Shown here: positions 51,412-61,060 of the stretch, one piece after another
Layout: the number at the start of each line of letters is the position of its first letter
Numbering within the stretch: position 1 is the stretch's first letter
Assembly: GCA_004553545.1 (NCBI GenBank)
Contig: SFLD01000004.1
Coordinates: 1-64,000, forward strand
Direction: 5' to 3'
Origin: Clostridiales bacterium
GTDB taxonomy: Bacteria; Bacillota; Clostridia; Oscillospirales; Oscillospiraceae
Length of the DNA stretch: 64,000 bases
Program-made: the position numbers and the translations under genes
Notes under the pieces: generated by a model
Databases searched by the model: none
Told to the model about the DNA's origin: nothing
Seen by the model: the letters and a program-made list of their open reading frames with translations, nothing else

Positions 51412-54400
51412 TCAGAAGAGCGTGATCTGGCTGGTGTCCGCCATGCCGGCGAAGGCGCCCAGCTTCTTCAGCTGCTCGATGTGGGTCTTGGAGAGCTTAT
51501 TGCAGCAGAGGGAGAACTCCTCGATGGAGATGAACTCCTTCCCCTGCCGCTTCTCCACGGTGTCGATGGCCGCGGTCTCGCCCAGGCCCCGGACCGAGGT
51601 GAAGGGCGGCAGCAGGCCGTTCTCCGTCACCTTGAAGCGGGTAGCGTCAGACTCGTAGATGCTGATGGTCTCAAACTGGAAGCCCCGGAGATAGAACTCG
51701 TAGCAGACCTCCAGCGTGGTCATGAGGTCCTGCTCTACGGCGGTGGCGTCCTTGTTGTTCTCGATCTCCTTGATCTTCCTCTTCACGGCCTCCTTTCCGG
51801 CGCAGCAGAACTCCGCGTCGAAGGCCTTGGCCCGGATGGAGAAGAAGGTGGCGTAGAAGGCCAGGGGCCGGTGGACCTTATACCAGGCGATGCGGAAGGC
51901 CATCATCACGTAGGCCACGGCGTGGGCCTTCGGGAAGAGGTAGCCGATCTTCGCCAGGGAGTCGATGTACCACTGGGGCACCTGGTGCTCCTCCATGGCT
52001 TCCACCCAGCCCTCCTGGAAGCCGCCCTTCTTCACCTTGCCCTTTCGCACGGCCTCCATGATCTTGAAGCTCATCTTGGGCTCGAGGCCCATGGAGATGA
52101 GGTAGAGCATGATGTCGTCGCGGCAGCCCACGGTCTGCAGAACGCTTGCCGTGCCGCTGAGGATCAGGTCCTTGGCGTTGCCCAGCCACACGTCCGTCCC
52201 GTGGGAGAAGCCGGAGAGCCGCAGCAGAGTGTTGAAATCCTTGGGCTGGGTGTCCACCAGCATCTGGCGGGTAAAGCGGGTGTTGAACTCCGGGATGGCC
52301 ACGGCCCCGGTGGGGCCCAGGATCTCGTCGTTCTCATAGCCCAGGACCTTGCTGGAGGTGAAGATGGACATGGTGTCCCTGTCGTCCAGCAGGATGTCGT
52401 GGGGGTCCACGCCGGTGAGGTCCTGGAGCATCCGGACCATGGTGGGGTCATCGTGACCCAGCATGTCCAGCTTCAGAAGGTTATCCTCCATGCAGTGGTA
52501 TTCAAAGTGGGTGGTGACGGTGTCGCTCTCGGCGTCGTCCGCCGGGTGCTGCACGGCGGTGAAGTCCTCCACGTCCAGATCGTCCGGCACAACGACCAGG
52601 CCGCCCGGGTGCTGGCCCGTGGTCCTTCGGACGCCCACGCAGCCCGCCGTCAGGCGGTTCTCCTCCGCCCGTCCGGCACTCATGCCGTTCTCTTCCAGGT
52701 ATTTCTTCACGAAGCCGTAGGCAGTCTTCTCCGCCAGGGTACCGATGGTCCCCGCCCGGAAGACCTGGGTCTCACCGAACATCTCGATGGCGTGGCGATG
52801 GGCCTTGCCCTGGTACTCGCCGGAGAAGTTCAGGTCGATATCCGGCACCTTGCCGCCGCCGTAGCCCAGGAAGGTCTCAAAGGGGATGTCAAAGCCGTCC
52901 TTCACATAGGGGACGCCGCAGTCCGGACAGAGCTTGTCCGGCAGGTCCGCGCCGCAGCCGTAGCTGCCGTCCATAATGAACTCGCTCCGGCGGCACTTGG
53001 GGCAGCGGTAGTGGGGCGGCAGGGAGTTGACCTCCGTGATGCCGGACATGTAGGCCACGAGAGACGAGCCAACGGACCCTCGGGAGCCCACGAGATAGCC
53101 GTTCTCCAGGGACCGCTGCACCAGCTTCTGCGCCGACATGTAGACCACATCGTACTTTCCCAGGATGCTCTTGAGCTCCACGTTCAGCCGGTCCACGATG
53201 AGTTGAGGGAGCTCATCCCCATAGAGGGCGTGGGCCTTCTCCCAGACCATCCGGTCCAGGTCCTCCCGGGAGTTCTCCAGCCGGGGCGGGAAGAGCTTTC
53301 CGGCAGGCAGCAGCTCGATCTGCTCGCAGGCGTCCGCGATGGCGTTGGTGTTGGTGACCACCACCTCCCGGGCCTTCTCCTCCCCCAGGTAGGAGAACTC
53401 CTCCAGCATCTCGTCCGTGGTCTTGAAGTAGATGGGCAGGGGTGCGTTGGCGTCCGGGAATTTCTTGGATGCCAGCAGGATGTGCCGGTAGACCTCGTCC
53501 TCCGGCTCCAGGAAGTGGACGTCGCCGGTGGCGCAGACGGGCTTGCCCAGCTCCTCCCCCAGGCGGACGATGGTACGGTTGAAGTCCCGCAGCTCCTCCT
53601 CGGAGCGGACATCGCCGTTTCGCAGCATGAAGAGGTTGTTGCAGATGGGCTGGATCTCCAGGAAGTCATAGAACTCCGCGATGCGCTTGAGCTCATCCCA
53701 GTCCTTGTGGTCCGTCACCGCCCGGAAGAGCTCCCCCGCCTCGCAGGCGGAACCCACGATGAGCCCCTCCCGGTGGGCCATGAGCTCGGTCTTGGGAATG
53801 GTGGGCACCCGCTTGAAGTACTTGAGGTTGGAGGCGGAAATCAGCTGGTAGAGGTTTTTGAGGCCCATCTTGTTCCGGGCCAGCAGGATGATGTGCTTGG
53901 GGAAGCGGTTGGACTTGCTGCCCTGGGGCCGGAGCTTCGCCATCTCGGCGTTGATCTCCTGCAGGCGGCGGATGCCTTTTTCATGGAGCATCTTCCAGAA
54001 TGGGATCAGCATGTAGCCCACGGTGGCGGCATCGTCCGACGCCCGGTGGTGGTTGAAATTGGGCAGATCCAGGTGGTCTGCCACGATATCCAGCTTGTAC
54101 TTTCCCAGCCCCGGCAGCAGGTTCTGGGCCAGGATCAAGGAGTCGATATAGGTCGGGTGGAAGTCATAGCCCGCCTTGCGGCAGCCCTCCCGGATGAAGC
54201 CGATGTCGAACTCCGCGTTGTGGGCGGCCAGGGTCCGTCCGTCCACAAAGTCCAGAAAGGCCCGCAGGGCCTCCGCCGGCTGGGGGGCGCCCTTCAGCAT
54301 CTCGTCCGTGATGCCGGTAAGGCCGATGATCTCCGGCGACAGCTTCCGTCCCGGGTCCACAAAGGTCTGGAAGCGCTCGCAGACCTCTCCGTTCCGCAGC

Positions 54401-55401
54401 ACCACGGCGCCGATCTCCGTGATCTCCTCCTGGGTGACATTGAGGCCGGTGGTCTCGATGTCGAAGCAGACGATGTCCTCCTCCAGAGGGGCATCGCCCT
54501 TTCCGTGGACGGCGATGCGGTCGTCCAGATTGTTGATGAAGTAGCCCTCCATGCCGTAGAGGATCTTGATCTTCCCCTTGGCGGCCTTGGTGGCATCCGG
54601 GAAGGACTGCACCACGCCGTGGTCCGTGATGGCGATGGCAGGATGTCCCCAGCGGATGGCGGTCTTCACCGCGTCTCCCGTGTCAGTGAGGGCGTCCATG
54701 TTGCTCATCTTGGTGTGGAGGTGCAGCTCCACCCGCTTCTCCGGCGCGGTGTCCTGCCGCTGGGGGTGGGCGGCGGTCATGATGTTCATGGGCATCATCT
54801 GGATGTCCTTGCCGTCCCAGGTGGGCTCCATCCGCCCCTGCACCGTGAGATACATCCCCGGCTGGATCTTGCTGCCCACGCCCTGGGCCTCCTTGGTGGT
54901 GAGGTTCTTCTGCACCAGGACGGAGTAGTCCTCATCCGTCATCTCAAAGGCCAGCCGCCAGAGGCCGGGCTTCCGGGTCTCGTGACAGTCGGCGGAGAAG
55001 ACCCGCCCCGTGATGACGGCGGGTCCCATCTTCAGGTTCAGGCTGCGGATGGGAACGGGCTTCCCCTTGATCTCCCGGCCGTAAAGGAGGTCTCCCTTCC
55101 CCCCGCCGGAGGCAGCGGGTTTCCCCTCCCCCGCCCGCTCAGCCGGCGGCGGAGGTGGCGGGGACACGCAGTCCGCCTGGAGCGTGACCTTGGTGAAGGC
55201 GTAGTCCCGGAGGATCATCTCCTCCAGGGTGCGGAGCTCCTCCGGCGCCAGGGGGCTCCGGGTCTCCAGCGTCATCTCCATGGAGTAGTCCTTCTGGTGG
55301 ATGACGGCGGAGCGGATCAGGGTCCCCAGCAGCGCCGTCTTCAGCGCCGGCGGGGGCGTCAGGTCCGGGAACAGTTGAAAAAACGGGATCTTCTGCGGCA
55401 T
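51412..55401 (-). CDS. polC: PolC-type DNA polymerase III alpha subunit
   Basis: Main replicative polymerase of Firmicutes with built-in proofreading, 1329 residues, about 100 shorter than Bacillus PolC, mostly in the N-terminal region. An N-terminal OB part comes first, then PHP motifs (ELHLHTKMSNMDAL near 222, AIAITDHGVVQSF). The inserted 3'-5' exonuclease has CFDIETTGLN near 311 and HRASDDAATVGYML. A zinc module follows (CPKCRRSEF, later CPDCGVPY), and the polymerase core has PDIDLNFSGEYQ near 852. ATG 55401 (MPQKIPFF) is preferred; an in-frame GTG 18 bases upstream is possible. Confidence 0.97.
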   Translation of the reverse strand: MPQKIPFFQLFPDLTPPPALKTALLGTLIRSAVIHQKDYSMEMTLETRSPLAPEELRTLEEMILRDYAFTKVTLQADCVSPPPPPPAERAGEGKPAASGGGKGDLLYGREIKGKPVPIRSLNLKMGPAVITGRVFSADCHETRKPGLWRLAFEMTDEDYSVLVQKNLTTKEAQGVGSKIQPGMYLTVQGRMEPTWDGKDIQMMPMNIMTAAHPQRQDTAPEKRVELHLHTKMSNMDALTDTGDAVKTAIRWGHPAIAITDHGVVQSFPDATKAAKGKIKILYGMEGYFINNLDDRIAVHGKGDAPLEEDIVCFDIETTGLNVTQEEITEIGAVVLRNGEVCERFQTFVDPGRKLSPEIIGLTGITDEMLKGAPQPAEALRAFLDFVDGRTLAAHNAEFDIGFIREGCRKAGYDFHPTYIDSLILAQNLLPGLGKYKLDIVADHLDLPNFNHHRASDDAATVGYMLIPFWKMLHEKGIRRLQEINAEMAKLRPQGSKSNRFPKHIILLARNKMGLKNLYQLISASNLKYFKRVPTIPKTELMAHREGLIVGSACEAGELFRAVTDHKDWDELKRIAEFYDFLEIQPICNNLFMLRNGDVRSEEELRDFNRTIVRLGEELGKPVCATGDVHFLEPEDEVYRHILLASKKFPDANAPLPIYFKTTDEMLEEFSYLGEEKAREVVVTNTNAIADACEQIELLPAGKLFPPRLENSREDLDRMVWEKAHALYGDELPQLIVDRLNVELKSILGKYDVVYMSAQKLVQRSLENGYLVGSRGSVGSSLVAYMSGITEVNSLPPHYRCPKCRRSEFIMDGSYGCGADLPDKLCPDCGVPYVKDGFDIPFETFLGYGGGKVPDIDLNFSGEYQGKAHRHAIEMFGETQVFRAGTIGTLAEKTAYGFVKKYLEENGMSAGRAEENRLTAGCVGVRRTTGQHPGGLVVVPDDLDVEDFTAVQHPADDAESDTVTTHFEYHCMEDNLLKLDMLGHDDPTMVRMLQDLTGVDPHDILLDDRDTMSIFTSSKVLGYENDEILGPTGAVAIPEFNTRFTRQMLVDTQPKDFNTLLRLSGFSHGTDVWLGNAKDLILSGTASVLQTVGCRDDIMLYLISMGLEPKMSFKIMEAVRKGKVKKGGFQEGWVEAMEEHQVPQWYIDSLAKIGYLFPKAHAVAYVMMAFRIAWYKVHRPLAFYATFFSIRAKAFDAEFCCAGKEAVKRKIKEIENNKDATAVEQDLMTTLEVCYEFYLRGFQFETISIYESDATRFKVTENGLLPPFTSVRGLGETAAIDTVEKRQGKEFISIEEFSLCCNKLSKTHIEQLKKLGAFAGMADTSQITLF

Positions 55402-55451
55402 TGCGATTCTCTCTCCCACTCTCTATGCCAATCTCTTGGCCCTCTTACACC

Positions 55452-55483
55452 GGGCCGCGGCAGGTCTTTCCCCGCCGCGGCCC
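55452..55483 (-). repeat. Hairpin between ispG and polC
   Basis: Perfect ten-base arms GGGCCGCGGC/GCCGCGGCCC with a 12-base loop and no T run on either strand; it may damp transcription into polC or protect the ispG mRNA end. Confidence 0.6.
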
Positions 55484-55490
55484 GCGGAAT

Positions 55491-56528
55491 TTACAGCTTT
55501 TCGATCTCAGCCATCAGGGCATCCAGCAGCTGGTCCTGGGGCACCTTCCGGAGGATCTCTCGCTTCCGGTAGAGGAGCCCCTCGCCGTTGCCCCCGGCGA
55601 TGCCGATGTCCGCGGCGCCGGCCTCCCCGGGTCCGTTGACGGCGCAGCCCATGACGGCCACGGTGATGTCCTTGGGGCAGTCCGCAAGGCGCCGCTCCAC
55701 CTCCTCCGCCAGGGGGATGAGGTCGATGCGGGTGCGGCCGCAGGTGGGGCAGGCGATGAGGTTCACACCGCCCTTCCGGAGCCCGGCAGCCTTCAGGATC
55801 TTCCGGGCTGCCCAGACCTCCTCCACCGGGTCCGCCGTCAGCGTCACCCGGATGGTGTCGCCGATGCCGAGGCACAGAAGCCCCCCGATGCCCATGGCGG
55901 ACTTCACCATGCCCATAGCGGGGGTCCCGGCCTCGGTGACCCCCAGGTGCAGGGGATAGTCCGTCCGCTCGGAGAGGAGCCGGTAGGCCGCCATGGTCAG
56001 CGGCACATCCGAGCACTTCACGGAGATGCAGATCTCGTCAAAGTCAAAGCGGTTCAGAATGGCCACGTGGCCCATGGCGCTCTCCACCAGCGCTTCGGCG
56101 GTAACGCCGCCGTACTTGGCCCGGAGCTCCTTCTCAAGAGACCCGCCGTTGACGCCGATGCGGATGGGGATGCCCCTTTGACGACAGGCGTCCGCCACGG
56201 CCTTCACCCGCTCCTCCGAGCCGATGTTGCCGGGGTTGATGCGGATGGCGTCCACGCCCCGCTCCGCCGCCATCAGGGCCAGGCGGTGGCTGAAATGGAT
56301 GTCCGCCACCAGGGGGATGTGGATCTGTTCCTTGATCTGATCCAGGGCGCGGGCCGCCGCCTCATCGGGCACGGCCACCCGGATGATCTCGCAGCCCGCC
56401 TCCTCCAGCCGGAGGATCTGGGCGACCGTGGCCGCCACATCATCGGTCTTCGTATTGCACATGGACTGGATGCTCACCGGGGCGCCGCCGCCCACGGGCA
56501 CCGGGCCCACGTTGATTCGCTTCGTCAT
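55491..56528 (-). CDS. ispG: 4-hydroxy-3-methylbut-2-en-1-yl diphosphate synthase (IspG)
   Basis: Iron-sulphur enzyme of the non-mevalonate (MEP) isoprenoid pathway, 345 residues, short bacterial type. A TIM barrel (VSIQSMCNTKTDDV, VADIHFSHRLALMA, IRINPGNIGSEERVK) precedes the cluster-binding domain with cysteines in CPTCGRTRIDL (near 259, 262) and MGCAVNGPGEA (near 294). AAGAGG lies upstream of the ATG. It is cotranscribed with dxr, an earlier step of the same pathway, and uppS. Confidence 0.97.
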   Translation of the reverse strand: MTKRINVGPVPVGGGAPVSIQSMCNTKTDDVAATVAQILRLEEAGCEIIRVAVPDEAAARALDQIKEQIHIPLVADIHFSHRLALMAAERGVDAIRINPGNIGSEERVKAVADACRQRGIPIRIGVNGGSLEKELRAKYGGVTAEALVESAMGHVAILNRFDFDEICISVKCSDVPLTMAAYRLLSERTDYPLHLGVTEAGTPAMGMVKSAMGIGGLLCLGIGDTIRVTLTADPVEEVWAARKILKAAGLRKGGVNLIACPTCGRTRIDLIPLAEEVERRLADCPKDITVAVMGCAVNGPGEAGAADIGIAGGNGEGLLYRKREILRKVPQDQLLDALMAEIEKL

Positions 56529-56540
56529 GGCATTCGCCTC

Positions 56541-57647
56541 TTATCGGATGAGTTTGAAGATATCGTGGGCCGTCACAAAAAGCATGAAGCCCATCAGCGC
56601 CACCAGAAATACCGAACTGATGGCGTTCTCATACTTTGCGGGGATGCGGCGGCGGAAGAGCTTCGCCGCCAGGGTATCCAGGATCAGGAAGAGGATATGT
56701 CCCCCGTCCAGCGCCGGGATGGGCAGAAGGTTCATCACCGCGAGGTTCACCGCGATGAGAGCCGCGAAGCTGGCGATGCTCCGGATGGCAGCCAGCGTCC
56801 CGTTCTGGTCGTTGGCCTCCGCCTGCTGCTGGGACTCCATCCCCACATCCGTGATGGTGGAGACGATGGCCACCGGCCCGCCCACATCGTCCATGGAGGC
56901 ACCGCCCGTCACCAGCTGCCGCAGGCTGAACCAGACGATCTGCACGTAGTCCGCCGTCTGATACCAGACGTAGCGGAGCCAGGTGCCGATCCCGTCGGAC
57001 TCCACCATCCCAACGGTGAGATAGAGGCCGAAGCCCTGATAGGGCTGGCCCTTCTGGTCGCTGCAGGTCCGCTTCTGGAGCTCCACCCGGATGTGCTCCC
57101 CGTCCCGGACCAGCTCCACCTCCGCCGTGTCCCCGGCGTAGGCAAGATACATCTGGGCGTCGCCGGTGACATAGGTCCGGTAGCCGTTGACCTTGTAAAA
57201 CCGGTCCCCGGCCTGGATGCTGTCTCCCGCCACCGCCGCCAGCTCCGGCGCGGTGCCGCTGACCTGGTCCACATAGAACCCGGCGGCCCCGGCAAAGAGG
57301 ATGGCGATGATGAGAAGGCCGGTGAGGAAGTTCATTCCCGCCCCGGCGGCGAAGATCAGAAGCCGCTTCCAGAAGCCCTGCTTCCCCAGGGCCCGGGGGC
57401 TGTCGGACTCCTCACCCTCCCCCTCCATGGCGCAGAAGCCGCCGATGGGGAGCAGACGCCAGGAGTACTGGGTCTCCCCCTTCTGGCGCTTCCAGAGGCA
57501 GAGGCCCATGCCGATGGAGAACTCGTTGACCTGGACGCCGCAAAGCTTCGCCGCCAGGAAATGGCCCAGCTCATGGACGGCAATGAGGATGCCGAAGACC
57601 AGGATGGCCGCCAGGATATAGGGAACTTTCGCCAAGAACACGCTCAT
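56541..57647 (-). CDS. rseP: RIP metalloprotease RseP (site-2 protease)
   Basis: Intramembrane zinc metalloprotease, 368 residues. The active site is VHELGHFLAAKLCGV (H25, E26, H29) in the first helix, and the third ligand motif is LLPIPALDGGHILF near the C-terminus. A single PDZ domain lies between (GDRFYKVNGYRTYVTGDAQM). In Bacillus the homologue RasP cleaves anti-sigma factors and FtsL; targets here are unknown. Its ATG directly follows the dxr stop, with AAAGGAG eight bases upstream. Confidence 0.97.
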   Translation of the reverse strand: MSVFLAKVPYILAAILVFGILIAVHELGHFLAAKLCGVQVNEFSIGMGLCLWKRQKGETQYSWRLLPIGGFCAMEGEGEESDSPRALGKQGFWKRLLIFAAGAGMNFLTGLLIIAILFAGAAGFYVDQVSGTAPELAAVAGDSIQAGDRFYKVNGYRTYVTGDAQMYLAYAGDTAEVELVRDGEHIRVELQKRTCSDQKGQPYQGFGLYLTVGMVESDGIGTWLRYVWYQTADYVQIVWFSLRQLVTGGASMDDVGGPVAIVSTITDVGMESQQQAEANDQNGTLAAIRSIASFAALIAVNLAVMNLLPIPALDGGHILFLILDTLAAKLFRRRIPAKYENAISSVFLVALMGFMLFVTAHDIFKLIR

Positions 57648-58808
57648 TCACTGAACTCCTTTGAGAATTTCCGCCTCCACGGCCCGCCGGGCCGCGGCGT
57701 CCGCCGCCAGGATGTCCGCAAGCTGCGGATCGTCCTGCACCGGCACCTGCGCCAGGGCCGCCGCCACCAGCCTGGGGATATCTAAGAAGCCGATCTCCCG
57801 GCGGAGGAAGTGCCCCACTGCCGCCTCGTTGGCGCCGTTGAGGATGGCGCAGGCGGTGCCGCCCCACCGGGCCGCGCCCTCGGCCAGGGCCAGGCAGGGG
57901 AAGCTCTCCCGGTCCGGCGCGGCGAAGGTCAGGGGCGGGCAGGAGAGAAGATCCAGCGGCGGGAGGCTGCTCTCCGCCCGCTGGGGCCAGGTCAGGGCAT
58001 AGCGGATGGGCAGGCGCATATCCGGCGTCCCCAGCTGTGCCAGCACCGCCCCGTCCCGGAACTCCACGAGAGAGTGGACGATGCTCTGCCGGTGGATCAG
58101 GACCTCCACCTGGGAGAGGGGCAGGCGGTAGAGCCGCATGGCCTCGATGACCTCCAGCCCCTTGTTCATCAGCGTGGCGCAGTCCACGGTGATCTTTTCG
58201 CCCATCTTCCAGTTCGGGTGCTGTAAGGCGTCATCCCTTGTCACAGGCTGCAATTCCACCGCTTTCCGTCCATAGAAGGGTCCGCCGGAGCAGGTGAGAA
58301 GGATCCTCTTGACCTCTTCCCTCCCCCGGCAGCCCTGCAGGCACTGGAAGATGGCGGAGTGCTCGCTGTCCACCGGCACGATCTCCGCGCCGTAGCGGTC
58401 CGCAGCGGCCATCACCAGCTCCCCGGCGCAGACCAGGGTCTCCTTGTTGGCAAGGGCGATGCGCTTGCCCTCCCGGATGGCGGCGAGGGTCGGCTTCAGC
58501 CCCACCATGCCCACAACGGCGGTGAGCACGGTGTCGGCCTGGGGCAGCGTGGCCGCCGCCAGCAGTCCCTCCTCCCCAGAGAGGACCTTCGTCTCCGTGT
58601 CCGCCAGCCGGACCCGGAGCTCCGCCGCGGCGGTCTCGTCGGTCAGGACGGCCAGGGCGGGATGGAACTCCCGCACCTGCGCCTCCATCCGCTCCACGCT
58701 GGCGTTGGCCGTCAGGGCTGCCACACTCAGTCCCAGCTCCCGGACCACGTCCAGGGTCTGGCGGCCGATGGAGCCGGTGGAACCCAGTATCGCAATGGTA
58801 TTCGTCAT
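57648..58808 (-). CDS. dxr: 1-deoxy-D-xylulose 5-phosphate reductoisomerase
   Basis: Second enzyme of the MEP isoprenoid pathway, NADPH-dependent, 386 residues. NADPH loop GSTGSIGRQTLDVV at 9-22; the metal site DSEHSAIFQCLQG near 150; the catalytic loop region HPNWKMGEKITVDCATLMNK near 203-222. All the usual residues are present. Weak GGACGAG ribosome site. Cotranscribed between cdsA and rseP, the standard Firmicutes order. Confidence 0.98.
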   Translation of the reverse strand: MTNTIAILGSTGSIGRQTLDVVRELGLSVAALTANASVERMEAQVREFHPALAVLTDETAAAELRVRLADTETKVLSGEEGLLAAATLPQADTVLTAVVGMVGLKPTLAAIREGKRIALANKETLVCAGELVMAAADRYGAEIVPVDSEHSAIFQCLQGCRGREEVKRILLTCSGGPFYGRKAVELQPVTRDDALQHPNWKMGEKITVDCATLMNKGLEVIEAMRLYRLPLSQVEVLIHRQSIVHSLVEFRDGAVLAQLGTPDMRLPIRYALTWPQRAESSLPPLDLLSCPPLTFAAPDRESFPCLALAEGAARWGGTACAILNGANEAAVGHFLRREIGFLDIPRLVAAALAQVPVQDDPQLADILAADAAARRAVEAEILKGVQ

Positions 58809-58830
58809 AGTCTCGTCCCGATTCCTGAAA

Positions 58831-59697
58831 TCATCCCAGCAGCGCCGCCAGAAGGTACGCGAAGGGCGCCACGAAGGTCACACTGTCAAAGCGGTCCAGC
58901 ACCCCGCCGTGGCCCGGCAGGAGCTTGCCGTAATCCTTCACCCCGAACTCCCGCTTGATAACGGAGAAGCTCAGGTCGCCGATCTGGTCGATGACGCTGC
59001 CGAGGAGCCCCAAGGCCAGGATCTGTCCCCAGGAGAGGAAGCTCTCCCCCAACGCCCAGGTACCGATGGCGTGGAGCAGGAGCATCCCGATGACGCCGCC
59101 CAGCAGGCCGCCGACGCCGCCCTCAATGGTCTTCTTCGGGCTCACGTGAGGGGCCAGCTTGTGCTTCCCACAGGCCATGCCCGCGAAAAGGGCGAAGGTA
59201 TCGCTGCCGAAGGAGATGGCGAGCGGCAGCCACACCATCACCGTCCCGTGGTCCCCCATCCGGAGCCGCAGCAGGCAGGAGAGCATCAGCGGGAAGACGA
59301 GCCCCCCGAAGATGCCCGCCGTCAGGTGGGCGAAGGGCACCGCCCCCTCCTTCCCGTAGCGGAGGATGGCGTGGAGGAAAAGCCCCAGCACAAGGGCCAG
59401 TCCCAGAATGGGAAGGCCCCAGGGAAAACCCGCCGCCTGGATCTCTCCCTCCAGGGAGAGGGGCATGACGCTGTAAAAGGATTCCCCAAAGACCGCCAGC
59501 GGTACCAGTGCCGCGCTCCCCTCCGTCAGAACACAGAGCGTCCTATTCCCCGCCGCGCCCACGGCGTGCAGGAGCTCGTGGGCCCCCACGGCGCAGAGGG
59601 CCATCATCAGCAGCATAGTGGCCCAGGCCGGGGCGAAGCTCAGCACCAGCACCAGCAGGGGGATGCCGATGACCCCCACCATCACTCGTTTGAACAT
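58831..59697 (-). CDS. cdsA: Phosphatidate cytidylyltransferase
   Basis: Integral membrane enzyme that makes CDP-diacylglycerol from phosphatidate and CTP; 288 residues and about eight helices. The signature is in the last third: KHKLAPHVSPKKTIEGGVGG, then LGSVIDQIGDLSFSVIKRE and DYGKLLPGHGGVLDRFDS with the metal-binding aspartates. AGGGTG lies upstream of ATG 59697. Sits between uppS (44-base gap) and dxr. Confidence 0.97.
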   Translation of the reverse strand: MFKRVMVGVIGIPLLVLVLSFAPAWATMLLMMALCAVGAHELLHAVGAAGNRTLCVLTEGSAALVPLAVFGESFYSVMPLSLEGEIQAAGFPWGLPILGLALVLGLFLHAILRYGKEGAVPFAHLTAGIFGGLVFPLMLSCLLRLRMGDHGTVMVWLPLAISFGSDTFALFAGMACGKHKLAPHVSPKKTIEGGVGGLLGGVIGMLLLHAIGTWALGESFLSWGQILALGLLGSVIDQIGDLSFSVIKREFGVKDYGKLLPGHGGVLDRFDSVTFVAPFAYLLAALLG

Positions 59698-59741
59698 TGC
59701 GTTTCACCCTTTCCGGCGTCCCGGGGGACGCCGTCTCTTTC

Positions 59742-60497
59742 TCACTTTTTCACTCCGCCGAAGCGTCGGTCCCGGTGCTGATAGGCGTCGATGGCCCGCA
59801 GCAGCTCCGCCTCGTCGAAGTCCGGCCAGAGGGTCTTCGTGACGTAGAACTCCGAATAGGCGCACTGCCAGAGGAGGAAGTTGGAGATCCGCTCCTCCCC
59901 GCCGGGGCGGATGATGAGCTCCGGATCCGGGATGCTGGCGGAGTCCAGATAGCTCGAGAACAGCCCCTCCGTCAGCTCCTCCGGCTTCCGCTTCCCCTCC
60001 GCGCAGTCGGCGGCGAAGCGCCGGGCCGCCCGCAGGATCTCGTCCCGCCCGCCGTAGTTCAGGCAGACGTTTGCCTGGAAGCAATCCTTAGGCAGATGCT
60101 CCGTGATCTCGTCGGTCTCATAGGCCAGGGCCCGGAGCTCCGGGGCGATGGGCGTCATGTCCCCGAAGAAGTGGAGCCGGATGTGGTCCCGCTCCATGCT
60201 GTCCACTGCCTCCAGCAGGTACTTCTTGAGAAGCGCCATGATGGTGGAGACCTCCGTCTCCGAGCGCTTCCAGTTCTCCGTGGAGAAGGCGTAGACCGTG
60301 AGGTAGCGGATGCCGATGTCCTTGCAGTACGTCGCGATGCGGCGGAAGGTCTCGGCTCCCACCTTGTGTCCCGCGGTGCGGGGCAGGCCCCGCTGGGTGG
60401 CCCAGCGGCCGTTGCCATCCATGATAATGGCAATGTGACGGGGCAGGTGGGCCATATCCACCTGCCCCGCCTCGTTCATGGGAATGTTCTCTGCCAT
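59742..60497 (-). CDS. uppS: Isoprenyl transferase (undecaprenyl diphosphate synthase)
   Basis: Cis-prenyltransferase that makes the undecaprenyl carrier for wall synthesis, 251 residues. The catalytic aspartate D27 is in HIAIIMDGNGRWA, followed by RTAGHKVGAETFR, LTVYAFSTENWKR, LNYGGRDEILRAA and the C-terminal PELIIRPGGEERISNFLLWQ. Its ATG overlaps the frr stop by one base (TGATG). Uses isoprenoid units whose synthesis depends on dxr and ispG further along the operon. Confidence 0.97.
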   Translation of the reverse strand: MAENIPMNEAGQVDMAHLPRHIAIIMDGNGRWATQRGLPRTAGHKVGAETFRRIATYCKDIGIRYLTVYAFSTENWKRSETEVSTIMALLKKYLLEAVDSMERDHIRLHFFGDMTPIAPELRALAYETDEITEHLPKDCFQANVCLNYGGRDEILRAARRFAADCAEGKRKPEELTEGLFSSYLDSASIPDPELIIRPGGEERISNFLLWQCAYSEFYVTKTLWPDFDEAELLRAIDAYQHRDRRFGGVKK

Positions 60498-61054
60498 CAG
60501 ACCGCCATCAGTTCCTTTTCCTTCTTGGCAAGGAGCTCGTCGATCTTCTTGCAGCTGTCGTCGGTCATCTTCTGAAGGTCCTTCTCCGCGGCCTTCAGCT
60601 CGTCCTCGGTGATCTCGGACTTCTTCTCCATCTTCTTGAAGTAGTCCATGGCGTCCCGGCGGATGTTGCGGATGGCCACCTTGCCGTTCTCGCCGTACTT
60701 GTGGATCTGCTTGACCAGCTCCTTGCGGCGCTCCTCCGTCAGCTGGGGGAAGGCCAGGCGCAGGGAACGGCCGTCGTCCTGGGGGTTGATGCCGAGGTCA
60801 GAGGTCTCGATGGCCTTCTTGATGAGCTTCACGGCGCTGGTGTCCCAGGGCTGGATCACGAGAGACCGGGGGTCGGGAGAGGTGATGGAGGCGATCTGCT
60901 GGATGGGGGTGGGGCTGCCGTAGTAGTCCACCATGATGCGGTCCAGCACGGAGGCGTTGGCCCGGCCCGCCCGGACGGACGCGAAGTCCGCGGAGACGGA
61001 GTCGATGCTCTTGCTCATCTTTTCCTCATAAACCTTGTATTCGTCCTTCAGCAT
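60497..61054 (-). CDS. frr: Ribosome recycling factor
   Basis: Splits post-termination ribosomes together with EF-G; 185 residues, normal length. Diagnostic segments: SVSADFASVRAGRANASVLD, VDYYGSPTPIQQIASI, LVIQPWDTSAVKLIKKAI, and LTEERRKELVKQIHKYGENG. The C-terminal helices form the three-helix bundle. GGAG lies about nine bases before the ATG. Follows pyrH by six bases, as in almost all bacteria. Confidence 0.98.
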   Translation of the reverse strand: MLKDEYKVYEEKMSKSIDSVSADFASVRAGRANASVLDRIMVDYYGSPTPIQQIASITSPDPRSLVIQPWDTSAVKLIKKAIETSDLGINPQDDGRSLRLAFPQLTEERRKELVKQIHKYGENGKVAIRNIRRDAMDYFKKMEKKSEITEDELKAAEKDLQKMTDDSCKKIDELLAKKEKELMAV

Positions 61055-61060
61055 AACAGT

